This document shows positions 9,421-18,668 of a stretch of 64,000 nt of DNA, in pieces. The notes beneath the pieces are model-generated. The model saw nothing but the letters and a program-made list of their open reading frames with translations. It was not told where the DNA came from and did no database searches. Within the stretch, counting starts at the first letter, position 1; each line of letters opens with the position of its first letter. The stretch spans positions 62,001 through 126,000 of the forward strand of contig CAWBBR010000025.1 of the NCBI GenBank assembly GCA_963787045.1, in the 5' to 3' direction. Both the position numbers and the translations under genes were made by a program. Source of the DNA: DATJGR01 sp963787045. GTDB lineage: Bacteria; Pseudomonadota; Gammaproteobacteria; Pseudomonadales; Azotimanducaceae.

Positions 9421-9804
9421 TCATGTCACGAAGTCGGTGGCCACAAGCGCGACGCCAATTATCAGCATTGTGTTTGCGACGAGTTTCCATACCGAATGCC
9501 TCGCACAGCGTTTCAACATCTGGCCAACTAACAACAACATGATTGCGGAGTACCTCATGGGTGCAATCCGCGATTCGCTAGCGCAGTAGCGTGTGTCACG
9601 AGGCTCGGAAGACTGCATTGCGTTGGAATCACGCGGACTCAATGAGTAGTACCGCCTGCTTCCGGAGATCCCATAAAGGCGCACGACGGCCTCCGTTTGT
9701 TCCGGTCTCTGAGGCGACAGGCACTTGCGCACCAAGAAGATGGGTGCACCGGCAAGCATCAGAGACAAGGTCGACAAGACGAAGATAAGAGCAATCCTTT
9801 GCAT
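9421..9804 (-). CDS. Hypothetical two-segment membrane protein
   Basis: About 127 residues when started at MQRIALIFVLSTLSLMLAG, whose hydrophobic stretch forms a first membrane segment. A polar central region follows, then a second hydrophobic part (AIMLLLVGQML, LIIGVALVA) near the C terminus. The frame extends upstream to 9852. No family was recognised. The polar middle, rich in Ser and Arg, could mark an undetected frame error. It belongs to the accessory patch. Confidence 0.4.
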   Translation of the reverse strand: MQRIALIFVLSTLSLMLAGAPIFLVRKCLSPQRPEQTEAVVRLYGISGSRRYYSLSPRDSNAMQSSEPRDTRYCASESRIAPMRYSAIMLLLVGQMLKRCARHSVWKLVANTMLIIGVALVATDFVT

Positions 9805-10070
9805 CACAGGCGACGGCTTCGGGTTTGATTCGAACCAGTTTGTGCACTTCACACGCCGTTCGGTTCATTCCCGAGCGTTGCGATTGCGCGCCACGCCATC
9901 GCGATTGCGCACCACACCGTCTGCCATTCAATGTTCGCCAGGGCGCTACCGCTCTGCCTTTTGCAATCGCGCGAGGAAAACCCAGTTGGTCCCGTCAGGG
10001 GCGAAGCGGCGACACGACGTGGATCAAGGTTAAGAACCCAAACTACTCTCAGGCCGAAGGTCGCAGAGAG

Positions 10071-10385
10071 CTATTCAATAAACGACGGAGCTGAGGCGAG
10101 CAACTGACTTACCGCGATCTCGAGCAGTGGTGTGTCAGTGACATCGAAGTCTGCAAATCTACGCGGCCGCGATCCGTTGACAGAAATCTCCACCATGGTG
10201 GCGTAGATTGCGTATTCCGTCTCGTCAGCTTCCGCGATCCTGCGTCTGTACTGAACGTACGCGCCCAAGATGGTTTTCCCAATCCACGGCCCGCGCTCGT
10301 TCGTGCGCCCTTTGCTCGTAATCACGCGCTGTCCGTGTGCAACAACAGATGAAAGCGTAGACCATTCTGACGCGCGCGGTCGCAT
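10071..10385 (-). CDS. Hypothetical protein, possibly the 3' part of a broken gene
   Basis: The frame is best from GPWIGKTILGAYVQYRRRI to the end (LLEIAVSQLLASAPSFIE), with codon use like a real gene, whereas the first 30 residues look less natural. Two other minus-strand frames upstream (to about 10633) contain plausible coding pieces such as CTREECDRARQNGLRF, so the locus may be a longer gene broken by one or more frameshifts. No family recognised. Confidence 0.35.
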   Translation of the reverse strand: MRPRASEWSTLSSVVAHGQRVITSKGRTNERGPWIGKTILGAYVQYRRRIAEADETEYAIYATMVEISVNGSRPRRFADFDVTDTPLLEIAVSQLLASAPSFIE

Positions 10386-10773
10386 TCTTCGCGAGTGCAG
10401 CAGGTGACCGGCCTGGGACCATATCGAGTGCCTCTTGCGAATCTAGGCGCAACGAATCGAACGCAGTTCCTATTCAGCTTCTTTGCGGACCAAACGGGAG
10501 CGCTTGCCGAATGCGGGCGCCGGATGGGAAGCAATGCGCGACGCGAAATTCGAGCTGAAGACGCTGTACATATGGACCTGCGGCCGTTGATCGCGGACTG
10601 AGGCGGCGACACACAATCGCTAGCCGTCATCATTGGTCAGGTTCTGTTGGAGGAACGATTCACCCCACCCCCTCTTTTTTTACAACCTCGTTGCCGAGCG
10701 GAGGACTAGGTCACATGCAATGGCGTATGCCAGTCGTACGATTGTGAAAAGGACGTTGGGAGTTAGGGACAAC
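10386..10773. other. 388-bp stretch without a clear gene
   Basis: Fragments of reading frames on the minus strand could be the front of the broken gene below 10386, but none has a convincing start or family. A C-rich run followed by seven Ts lies near 10664-10680. A purine-rich GGAGTTAGGGA just before 10774 is the ribosome-binding site of the next gene. Confidence 0.4.
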
Positions 10774-11040
10774 ATGCGGCATCCAGCTCTGTCGGAACTC
10801 GGCGACGACATACTCATCCTGGAATGCCAGCAGAGCTTCAGGCGCCTATCGAGTCTCGATGAGTCTGTACCCGATTGGGTGCGCGAAATCCGCTTGGCCT
10901 ACCACGACTGTCTCAACGAGGAGTTGGAAGCGAGAGGTCTACCTTCACCCGGCAGAGACAGTACGCACACCATCGAGGCCTTAGCGCTCCGTGTGCGGTG
11001 GAACCTACTCCAAGACTTGCGTGTAGAACGCGCGGAATAG
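10774..11040 (+). CDS. Small hypothetical protein
   Basis: An 88-residue protein beginning MRHPALSELGDDILILE. This ATG was chosen because GGAGTTAGGGA lies a normal distance upstream; the frame is open from 10633. The sequence is acidic and helical (CQQSFRRLSSLDESVPDWVREI). No family was recognised. It is the last accessory gene before the recombinase remnant. Confidence 0.45.
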   Translation: MRHPALSELGDDILILECQQSFRRLSSLDESVPDWVREIRLAYHDCLNEELEARGLPSPGRDSTHTIEALALRVRWNLLQDLRVERAE

Positions 11041-11077
11041 TCACACCAGACCCCCCCCTCGCTCTTTTTCGACCTGG

Positions 11078-11181
11078 TCAGTCCTTCCAAAAGCCCTTGA
11101 ACCGCTGCGGCGCGATCTCGGTATAGATCACTGTGCTGGCGATGCTCGAGTGGCCCATGAACGCCTGGATGGATCGGGTGT
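11078..11181 (-). pseudogene. Tyrosine recombinase C-terminal remnant
   Basis: Only about 34 codons survive, reading NTRSIQAFMGHSSIAST, then VIYTEIAPQRFKGFWKD. This matches the end of tyrosine recombinases: the G-H of the catalytic box and the nucleophile tyrosine in the xIYTE context, followed by the FKxFW tail typical of small plasmid and island recombinases. The conserved part begins immediately after the nrdB stop codon (TAA at 11182-11184), and no start or upstream catalytic arginine is present. It is inferred to be what remains of the integrase of an element inserted at the nrdB 3' end. Confidence 0.75.
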
Positions 11182-12460
11182 TTAATCCCAGGTGAGTGCG
11201 CCGCCGGTCTGATACTCGGTGACGCGCGTTTCGAAGAAGTTCTTCTCCTTCTTCAGATCCATGATCTCCGACATCCACGGGAACGGATTCTTCACACCGG
11301 GGAACTGCTCCGGCAGGCCGATCTGCGCGAATCGGCGGTTCGCGATGAACTGCAGGTACTCGGCCATCATGTTCGCGTTCATACCGACCACGCCGCGCGG
11401 CATCGAATCACGGGCGTATTCGATCTCGAGCTGCGTGCCTTCGAGAATCGTCTGCAACGCCCAATCGCGCACATCGTCGTCCCACAATTGCGGGTTCTCG
11501 AATTTGATCTGGTTGATCACGTCGATGCCGAAGTTCACGTGCATCGACTCGTCGCGAAGGATGTACTGGAACTGCTCCGACGTGCCGGTCATCTTGTTGC
11601 GGCGACCCATCGACAGAATCTGGGTGAAGCCGCAGTAGAAGAAGATGCCTTCGAGGACGCAGTAGTAGCGCGATCAGGTTCTTCAACAGCGCTTTGTCGG
11701 TTTCGAGCGTTCCGGTCACGAATGTCGGATCGGACAAGTCGCGCGTGTACTTCAACGCCCACGACGCCTTGCGCGCGACCGCGGGGACTTCGTGGTACAT
11801 GTTGAAGATCTCGCCTTCGTCCATGCCGAGCGACTGGATCACGTACTGATAGGCATGCGTGTGAATCGCTTCTTCGAACGCTTGTCGCAGCAGGTATTGG
11901 CGGCATTCCGGATTCGTGATCAGCCGATAGATCGCGAGCACCAGGTTGTTTGCCACCAGCGAGTCCGCGGTCGAGAAGAATCCGAGGCTGCGCTTGACGA
12001 TCCGGCGCTCGTCGTCGGACAGACCGCCTTCGGTCTTCCACAGCGCGATGTCGGCCGTCATGTTGATCTCTTGCGGCATCCAATGGTTCGCGCAGCCGTC
12101 GAGATATTTCTGCCATGCCCAGTCGTACTTGAACGGTACCAGCTGATTCAGGTCGGCGCGGCAGTTGATCATGCGCTTCTGATCGACGGTCACGCGCTCT
12201 AACGAGCCTTCGTTGGCGCGGAACTCGGCTTTCGCATCGAGCGCAGCGACAGCCGCTTGAGCTTTCTCGAGGTTGGTTCGACCGTCGTCCACCGGTGCGG
12301 GTGACGGCTTCGGCATCTCCACTTCCGCTACTTTCATCGGATGCGGTTCGGCGATCTCGGTTCGCTTGATCGGAGTCGGTTGCGGTGCAGCCGCGCGAGC
12401 GACCACCGGAGCCGGTACGTCGTTCTCCTCGGAACCGTCGTAGTCATCCCAGGTCAACAT
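11182..12460 (-). CDS. nrdB: Class Ia ribonucleotide reductase beta subunit, frameshifted
   Basis: NrdB carries the diiron-tyrosyl radical cofactor and works with NrdA to reduce ribonucleoside diphosphates for DNA synthesis. The diiron ligand regions are visible as EEAIHTHAYQYV and DESMHVNFGID; the C-terminal tail that docks into NrdA ends in YQTGGALTWD. Two in-frame ATGs compete: AAGGAGG touches ATG 12469 but lies nine bases before ATG 12460, so the latter (MLTWDDYDGSEEND) is preferred. The frame breaks near 11666, where the codons for LIALYYCVLEG lack one C after GCGCT; downstream sequence continues in another frame. The gene is essential and both halves are conserved, so an assembly error is inferred. 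It follows nrdA by about 20 bases. Confidence 0.93.
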
Positions 12461-12481
12461 CGTCGTCATCCTCCTTGATGG

Positions 12482-15427
12482 CTACTGGCACGCTTCGCAG
12501 TCGGGGTTATCGATCGAGCACGCGAGCGGAACTTCGGCCGGGTCGTCGCTGATGCTGACACGAGGTGACCGTGCTCGTACTCGCCGCCGCTGACGCGACT
12601 CTGAATCGCTCCGACGAGACGGCGTTCAGCTTGCCGCGCTCGACCGTCGATTTCTCGGTGCTGGTCGCGCTCAACGCACGCAGGTAGTACGTCGTCTTCA
12701 GCCCGCGAATCCATGCCATCCGATACGTCACGTCGAGCTTCTTGCCCGATGCGCCGGCGATGTACAGGTTCAACGACTGCGCCTGATCGATCCACTTCTG
12801 GCGCCGAGCGCCGGCGTCGACGAGCCAGCGCGGCTCGACTTCGAATGCGGTCGCGTAGAGCTGCTTCAGATCTTCCGGTACGCGATCGATCGCCTGCAGG
12901 CTGCCGTCGTAGTACTTCAGATCGTTGACCATCACCTTGTCCCACAGATCGAGCGCTTTCAGGTCGTGCACCATGTACGGATTCACGACGGTGAACTCGC
13001 CGGACAGGTTCGATTTGACGTACAGGTTCTGGTACGTCGGCTCGATCGACTGCGACACGCCGGTGATGTTGGCGATGGTCGCGGTCGGCGCAATCGCCAT
13101 CACGTTCGAGTTGCGCATGCCGTCGGTCTTCACCTTGCGGCGCAGCGTTTCCCAGTCGAGCGTCGAATCGTAGTTCGCTTCGAGATACTGCTTGCCGCGC
13201 TCGCGCTCGAGGTGACGCAGCGAATCGAGCGGCAGGCTGCCGCGGCTCCACAGCGAGCCTTCGAAGCTCGCGTAGCTGCCGCGTTCTTTCGCGAGATCGC
13301 TGGACGCTTCGATCGCGAAGTAGCTGACTGCTTCCATCGACTCGATCGGCGAACTCGACGGCTGCGTCGGAGCTGTACGGAATGCGCAGCTCATACAGCG
13401 CATCCTGAAAGCCCATGATGCCGAGGCCGACCGGACGATGACGCATGTTCGACGTGCGCGCTTGTGCCACCGAGTAGTAGTTGATGTCGATGACGTTATC
13501 GAGCATCCGCACTGCGGTGCGCACCGTGCGGCGCAGCTTGTCGAGGTCGAGGCCGTCCTTCGTGACGTGTTGCACGAGGTTGACCGAGCCCAGGTTGCAC
13601 ACGGCGATTTCGTCGCGCGACGTGTTCAGCGTGATCTCGGTGCACAGGTTCGACGATGCACCACACCGACGTGCTGCTGCGGCGAGCGGATGTTGCACGG
13701 CGTCTTTGAACGTGATCCACGGATGGCCGGTTTCGAACAGCATCGACAGCATCTTGCGCCACAGATCCTGTGCGCGGACGCGCTTGAACAGCTGGCAGCT
13801 CGCCGCGACTCGGTCTTGCGTTCGTAGTTCGTGTACGCGTGCTTCGAACGCGAGGCCGTATAGATCGTGCAGCTCCGGCACGTCGCTCGGCGAGAACAGC
13901 GTCCAGGTGCCGTCTTCGAACACGCGCTTCATGAACAGATCGGGGATCCAGTTCGCGGTGTTCATGTCGTGCGTGCGGCGGCGATCGTCGCCGGTGTTCT
14001 TGCGCAGCTCGAGGAACTCTTCGATGTCGAGGTGCCACGTTTCGAGATACGCGCACACCGCGCCTTTGCGCTTGCCGCCCTGGTTGACCGCGACGGCGGT
14101 GTCGTTGACGACTTTCAGGAACGGCACCACGCCCTGCGACTTGCCGTTGGTGCCTTTGATGTAGGCGCCGAGCGCGCGCACCGGTGTCCAGTCGTTGCCG
14201 AGACCGCCGGCCCATTTCGACAGCATCGCGTTGTCGTGGATCGCGCGGTAGATGCCGTCGAGATCGTCCGGCACGGTGGTGAGGAAGCACGACGACAGTT
14301 GCGGGCGCAGCGTGCCGGCGTTGAACAGCGTCGGCGTCGAGCTCATGTAGTCGAACGACGACAGCAGGTCGTAGAAGTCGATTGCCCTGGCGGTGCGATC
14401 GGTTTCTTCGAGCGCGAGGCCCATCGCAACGCGCATGAAGAACACTTGCGGCAGTTCGAAGCGAACGTCGTTGCTGTGGATGAAATAGCGGTCGTAGAGC
14501 GTCTGCAGGCCGAGGTACGTGAAGTTGTGGTCGCGCTCCGGTTTCAGCGCCGCGCCGAGCGCGTCGAGGTCGAACTTGCGCAGATCGGCGGAGACGAGTT
14601 CGAGTGTGGCACCGCGTTCGATGAACGCCTTCAGCGCCACCGGATAGACGTCGCGCATCTGCGACTGCGTGGCGCGGAAGTCGCCTTGCGTCGCGCCGCG
14701 TGCCTGAACGCCGAGGAACGCCAGCGCTTCGGCGCGCAGATCGTCGAGCAGGATGCGGGCGGTGACGAACGTGTAGTTCGGCTCTTCCTCGACCAGCGTT
14801 CGCGCGGTGATCAGCACCGACGTCGCTACGTCTTTCTCGGAGATGCCGTCGTACATGTTGTTCAGCGCTTCGACGATGATCCGCTCACCGTCCACGTCTT
14901 TGAGCCCGGCGCATGCTTCGCTCACGACGGTGTCGCAAACGCTCTACGTCGAGCGGCGCGCGGGTGCCGTCGGCGCGCGTGATCGACAGTGATGTTTGCG
15001 TCGGTTTCGCGACCGGCTTGCGTTCGGCGCGGGCGCGCGCGCGGCTGTCTCGATACAGCACGTAGTCGCGGGCGACTTTGTGCTCGCCTGAACGCATCAG
15101 CGCGAGTTCGACCTGGTCTTGAATGTCTTCGATGTGCATCGTGCCGCCCGACGGGAAGCGTCGCTCGAATGTCGCGCTCATCTGGTCCACGAGCGCGCGG
15201 ACCTGTTCGCGGATGCGCGACGACGCGGCGGCGGTGCCGCCCTCGACCGCGAGAAAGGCTTTCGTCATGGCGACGGCGATCTTGCTGTCGTCGTACGAGA
15301 CGACGGTGCCGTTGCGCTTGATCACCCGCAGCTGACCTGGCGCAGTGGCCGCGATCGATGCGGAAGGAGGCAGGGCGGGCTGAGAATCCTGTGTGACGCT
15401 GGTGCGCTGTAGCGTGTCCGTTTGCAT
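12482..15427 (-). CDS. nrdA: Class Ia ribonucleotide reductase alpha subunit, multiple frameshifts
   Basis: About 980 residues when read across frame errors. The N terminus starts at ATG 15427 (MQTDTLQRTS) after GGGGAGT and holds two ATP-cone domains (LRVIKRNGTVVSYDD, then SLSITRADGTRAPLD), as in Pseudomonas NrdA, which give allosteric activity control. The catalytic barrel shows SSCFLTTVPDD, the active-site N-C-E in SSNLCTEITLN and CNLGSVNLVQH. The C terminus ends IDNPDCEACQ with the redox cysteine pair. Frame changes are needed near 14935, 13340, about 12590 and about 12555; between 13643 and 13710 a compensating insertion and deletion replace the expected DACNIRSPQQHVGVVHS by an unrelated stretch. 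Sequence error is strongly favoured. It is co-transcribed with nrdB. Confidence 0.93.
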
Positions 15428-15620
15428 TGCTGGCGTGACTCCCCGGTACTGTTCGAAATCGGTCCGTTTCTTGGTTTTTTCCCTGCGCGCCGACCACAAC
15501 ATCTAGTGCTTGCGGTTTTCTGGGCTCCGGCGCGCCGATCCACCTCGTTCAACCTGTATTCCCGGGCCATTCGGGCCGCCCGTTTCGCGCGATCGCGTCG
15601 TGGGCGACGACCCAGGCATA

Positions 15621-15666
15621 CCCCAACATGTTGGGTTGGACGACGAGGGGAATACAAGATAATGCG
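15621..15666 (-). promoter_or_regulatory. Tandem NrdR-like boxes
   Basis: The palindrome CCCAACATGTTGGG (15622-15635) and, on the minus strand, CGCATTATCTTGTA (15653-15666) each match the NrdR box pattern CACwATATmTwGTG at most positions. Their centres are 31 bases apart, the three-helical-turn spacing known for tandem NrdR boxes. Position about 190-240 bases upstream of nrdA. Known family logic: NrdR represses nrd genes when dATP is high. The individual matches are imperfect; spacing is the main support. Confidence 0.45.
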
Positions 15667-15695
15667 GTGCGGCTGCGCAATGCAAGGTGCAAAGC

Positions 15696-15704
15696 TGTGG
15701 ATAA
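15696..15704 (-). promoter_or_regulatory. Consensus DnaA box upstream of nrdA
   Basis: TTATCCACA on the minus strand is a perfect 9-mer DnaA box. In E. coli the nrdAB promoter carries DnaA boxes that tie dNTP supply to replication initiation. Here the box lies about 270 bases upstream of the nrdA start, next to the NrdR-like dyads, which supports a regulatory role rather than chance. Confidence 0.6.
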
Positions 15705-15788
15705 CCTGTGACGACGCGGTGCATGTCCTGTGCACCGTTCCAGCGCGCGATCCGACGACTTTTCGGTGCCTATTGCCGCGCTCTCGAC

Positions 15789-15802
15789 CACTAGATATTG
15801 TG
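15789..15802 (-). promoter_or_regulatory. NrdR-like box near glpK
   Basis: On the minus strand CACAATATCTAGTG matches the NrdR pattern CACwATATmTwGTG at every constrained position. It lies about 31 bases upstream of the glpK start and some 360 bases from nrdA. No partner box is seen 31 bases to either side, so it could be a distal nrd operator or a fortuitous match in the glpK promoter. Confidence 0.35.
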
Positions 15803-15832
15803 TTTTGCGTTTTGGGGGGCGGAGGAACGCGA

Positions 15833-17323
15833 GTGGACTGCGTACTGGCGATCGATCAGGGCACGTCGAGCACGCGCGCGCTGGTATTCGATGCGCGGGG
15901 TCGCGTGCTCGGCAGCGCCCAACGCGAATTCGATCAGATATTCCCGCACGACGGTTGGGTGGAGCACGACCCCGAGGTTTTGTGGGATACAACGCTCTTT
16001 GCTGCGCGCGGTGCACTTGCTAACGCCCGCATAGAGGCGCGCACGCTGACCGGCATCGGCATCACCAATCAGCGCGAAACGACCGTCGTGTGGGACGTCG
16101 ACACGGGGCTTCCTGTCTACAACGCCATCGTGTGGCAAGACCGCCGAACGGCGCCGCGCTGCGATCAGATTCGCGCCGACGGTATGGCGGAACAAATTGC
16201 GACTGCGACCGGCCTCGTGATCGATCCGTATTTCTCGAGCACGAAAGTGGCGTGGTTGCTCGACAACGTGCCCGGGCTGCGCGCGCGCGCGGCGGGCGGC
16301 AAGCTGCGCTTCGGCACGATCGACAGCTTTCTGATCTGGCGGCTGACGTCGGGTGCGAAGCACGCGACCGATGCGACGAATGCGTCGCGAACGCAGCTCT
16401 TCAACATTGCTGCGCAATCCTGGGACGCCGAATTGCTCCGCTACTTCGACATCCCGGCGAATCTGTTGCCGGAGGTGCTCGACTGCGCGGGTGACTTCGG
16501 CGTGGCGGACCCGAAGTGGCTAGGTGGCGCCGTGCCGATTCTCGGCGTCGCAGGCGACCAGCAGGCGGCGTTGATCGGACAGGGCTGCTTCGACGTCGGT
16601 ATGACGAAAAGCACGTACGGAACCGGTTGTTTTCTCGTCACCAACACCGGCGAACAGCTGATTCGCTCGACGAACGGTCTGTTGTCCACCGTCGGTTACC
16701 GCATCGGCGGTCGCACGACGTACGCGGTCGAAGGCAGCATTTTCGTTGCCGGCGCGGCGGTGAAGTGGCTGCGCGACTCGCTGCGGATCGTCGAATCGGC
16801 CGGTGAGACGGAAGCGGCGGCGCGCCGTAGCGGGGTCGAGGCGGGCGGCGTGTACGTGGTGCCCGCTTTCACCGGCATGGGCGCGCCGCACTGGCGGCCC
16901 GATGCGCGTGGACTCGTCTGCGGTCTGTCGCTCGATACGAGCCGCGACGACGTGATCGCCGCCACGCTCGCGAGCGTCGCATATCAGTCGGCGGATCTGC
17001 TGGCAGCGCTCGCCGCCGACGGTGCCGCCGTGACACGCCTTCGAGTCGATGGCGGAATGGTCGCCAACGACTGGCTGTGCCAGTGTCTGGCGGACATCGC
17101 CGGCGTGCGGGTCGAACGGCCGGTGATCACCGAGACGACCGCGCTCGGCGCCGGCATGCTCGCCGCACTCGGCGGTGGTCTGGTCGGGTCGCTGAGCGAC
17201 GCGGCGGGGCTGTGGCAACTGCAACGCGGATTCGAACCCGCGATGGACGCGACGGTGCGCGACAAGCTGCTGAACGGTTGGGCGAATGCGGTCTCTAAGA
17301 CTCTGGGACGGGCGAGCCTTTGA
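15833..17323 (+). CDS. glpK: Glycerol kinase
   Basis: A 496-residue FGGY-family kinase that phosphorylates glycerol to glycerol-3-phosphate. The start is GTG 15833, preceded by GGAGGAA; the long open frame upstream has no similarity. Signatures include the phosphate loop region AIDQGTSSTRALVFD, the substrate segment TNQRETTVVWD, WLLDNVPG and the C-terminal ATP-binding GGMVANDWLCQ. Length is standard. No glpF or glpD is adjacent, so glycerol uptake and oxidation genes must be elsewhere. A perfect stem-loop overlaps its stop codon. Confidence 0.95.
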   Translation: MDCVLAIDQGTSSTRALVFDARGRVLGSAQREFDQIFPHDGWVEHDPEVLWDTTLFAARGALANARIEARTLTGIGITNQRETTVVWDVDTGLPVYNAIVWQDRRTAPRCDQIRADGMAEQIATATGLVIDPYFSSTKVAWLLDNVPGLRARAAGGKLRFGTIDSFLIWRLTSGAKHATDATNASRTQLFNIAAQSWDAELLRYFDIPANLLPEVLDCAGDFGVADPKWLGGAVPILGVAGDQQAALIGQGCFDVGMTKSTYGTGCFLVTNTGEQLIRSTNGLLSTVGYRIGGRTTYAVEGSIFVAGAAVKWLRDSLRIVESAGETEAAARRSGVEAGGVYVVPAFTGMGAPHWRPDARGLVCGLSLDTSRDDVIAATLASVAYQSADLLAALAADGAAVTRLRVDGGMVANDWLCQCLADIAGVRVERPVITETTALGAGMLAALGGGLVGSLSDAAGLWQLQRGFEPAMDATVRDKLLNGWANAVSKTLGRASL

Positions 17324-17354
17324 ACGCATTCGCGAACGCATCGCGAATGCGTTC
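17322..17354 (+). terminator. Perfect 14-bp stem-loop at the glpK stop codon
   Basis: GAACGCATTCGCGA (17322-17335) pairs exactly with TCGCGAATGCGTTC (17341-17354) around a five-base loop. It begins inside the glpK TGA. There is no T run after it, so it is either a T-less terminator or an mRNA 3'-end stabilising hairpin. Confidence 0.5.
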
Positions 17355-17454
17355 GCGCCGCGCGTTACAAAGCGGTTACAAGGCGTTCTGCGCGGGATAC
17401 ATCGATGAAACGGCCGTCACTTAGAATGGCCGACAGTTCGGGTGCAGATCGGTA

Positions 17455-18588
17455 ATGGCCGCAACTCTTCAACATCACGTCGCACATGCAGTGACGCGCC
17501 TACGGCGGTCACTGCTGACCGGCGCCGGGGTCGCAGCGTTCATCGCGCTGTGGTGGGGCGGGTCGACGTCCGGTCGGCTCGACATCACCGACGTGGCCGT
17601 TGCGCTCGGCGCCGTGGTATTCGGCGTCGGCCTGGTGCTGTTGGCGTTGTCGATCGCCGCCGATTTCAGGTTGCGCGACACGACGGCGTCGTTGGGGCTC
17701 CCGGTTACGCTGTGGGCCAGTCTGGGATGCGTCGCGACAGCGACGTTCGGAAACGCCCCGCTGCGCCTTGCCTTGCTGACGCTCACGTTGCTCGGGCTGA
17801 ACTTTGCCGCATTGCATCTTGGACGTTCGCGGTTGCGTCTGATCGCGGTGTCGACTTGGGCGACGGCGAGTCTCGGTTTCGTGTTGCACATTCAGCATGG
17901 TCAGAGCGCGAACCTGCCCGACGAGTTCCTCGTCTGGTCGTGTTACTCGCTGCTCCTCGTCATCGCGCTGTTCGTGGCCGACCAGATCGCGGGTTTGCGC
18001 GAGGAACTCACAGGACGTACGGAGGAACTGGAGCGCGCGTTGACGCGCGTTCGCGACATGGCGATGCGCGACGATCTAACGGGGTTGTACAACCGCCGCC
18101 AGTTGATGGAATACCTGTATCGCCAGAAGGCGCTTGCTGATCGCGGCACGCTGGCATTCGCGCTGTGTTACGTCGACCTCGACCACTTCAAGCGCGTCAA
18201 CGACCTCTTCGGCCACAAGCAAGGCGACGAAGTGTTGCGCGCGTTCGCCGACATCGCGCGCAAGGTCGTGCGCGAAGAGGACTTCGTCGCGCGCATCGGC
18301 GGCGAGGAATTCGTGATGGTGCTCACGAACGCCACGCTCGCGGACGCCGTACAGGTTTCGAATCGCCTGCGTCGCCAGACGCAGTTGATGGTGATCGATC
18401 CGAAAGCGCCGGACTTTGCCGTCACCGCTTCAGTGGGGGTGGCCGCTTATCGCGCACGCGAAGCGGTCGAGCAATTGATGAGTCGAGCGGACACGGCGAT
18501 GTACGCAGCGAAAACTCAGGGCAGGAACCGTGTCGTGGTTGCTCCTGAGACTGAGACACGGGCCATATCGCCTGCCGCCGGCAGGTGA
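17455..18588 (+). CDS. Membrane diguanylate cyclase (GGDEF)
   Basis: A 377-residue protein. About six hydrophobic segments occupy residues 20-180, followed by a short coiled coil and a GGDEF domain with the opening DDLTGLYNRRQLMEYL. The active-site signature is GGEEF near residue 282, and the inhibitory site R-E-E-D sits five residues before it, so the enzyme should make c-di-GMP and be product-inhibited. The catalytic domain faces the cytoplasm. No sensory domain beyond the membrane region was recognised. The downstream gene is also a c-di-GMP protein on the same strand, 80 bases away. Confidence 0.93.
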   Translation: MAATLQHHVAHAVTRLRRSLLTGAGVAAFIALWWGGSTSGRLDITDVAVALGAVVFGVGLVLLALSIAADFRLRDTTASLGLPVTLWASLGCVATATFGNAPLRLALLTLTLLGLNFAALHLGRSRLRLIAVSTWATASLGFVLHIQHGQSANLPDEFLVWSCYSLLLVIALFVADQIAGLREELTGRTEELERALTRVRDMAMRDDLTGLYNRRQLMEYLYRQKALADRGTLAFALCYVDLDHFKRVNDLFGHKQGDEVLRAFADIARKVVREEDFVARIGGEEFVMVLTNATLADAVQVSNRLRRQTQLMVIDPKAPDFAVTASVGVAAYRAREAVEQLMSRADTAMYAAKTQGRNRVVVAPETETRAISPAAGR

Positions 18589-18668
18589 CCCACGCCCCTT
18601 AAATCAGTTAGGCTCTCACGGCCGCATTCCGGTGTGCATTCAGCGCACCGAAGCCGGAGAAGAAGGAC

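Larger units (their letters stand above)
15428..15832. promoter_or_regulatory. nrdA / glpK divergent control region
   Basis: A 405-bp gap between divergent nrdA and glpK. It contains a consensus DnaA box, three dyads resembling NrdR boxes (listed separately) and an A/T-rich stretch near 15650-15665 in an otherwise GC-rich region. No gene is evident; an open plus-strand frame upstream of glpK lacks any glycerol-kinase similarity. Promoters for both genes must lie here, but no sigma-70 pair was convincing. Confidence 0.6.

Noticed and set aside
9815..9845. tRNA T-arm-like GGTTCGAATC on the minus strand
   Set aside because: Flanks do not pair into a T stem and no acceptor or anticodon arm is found nearby.
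11182..15427. nrdA and nrdB as pseudogenes or programmed-frameshift genes
   Set aside because: Several independent shifts at unrelated sites, no slippery-sequence pattern, and full conservation on both sides fit sequencing error better.
15422..15832. N-terminal extension of glycerol kinase
   Set aside because: The extra 137 codons lack family similarity, and GTG 15833 has a good ribosome-binding site and the correct family length.
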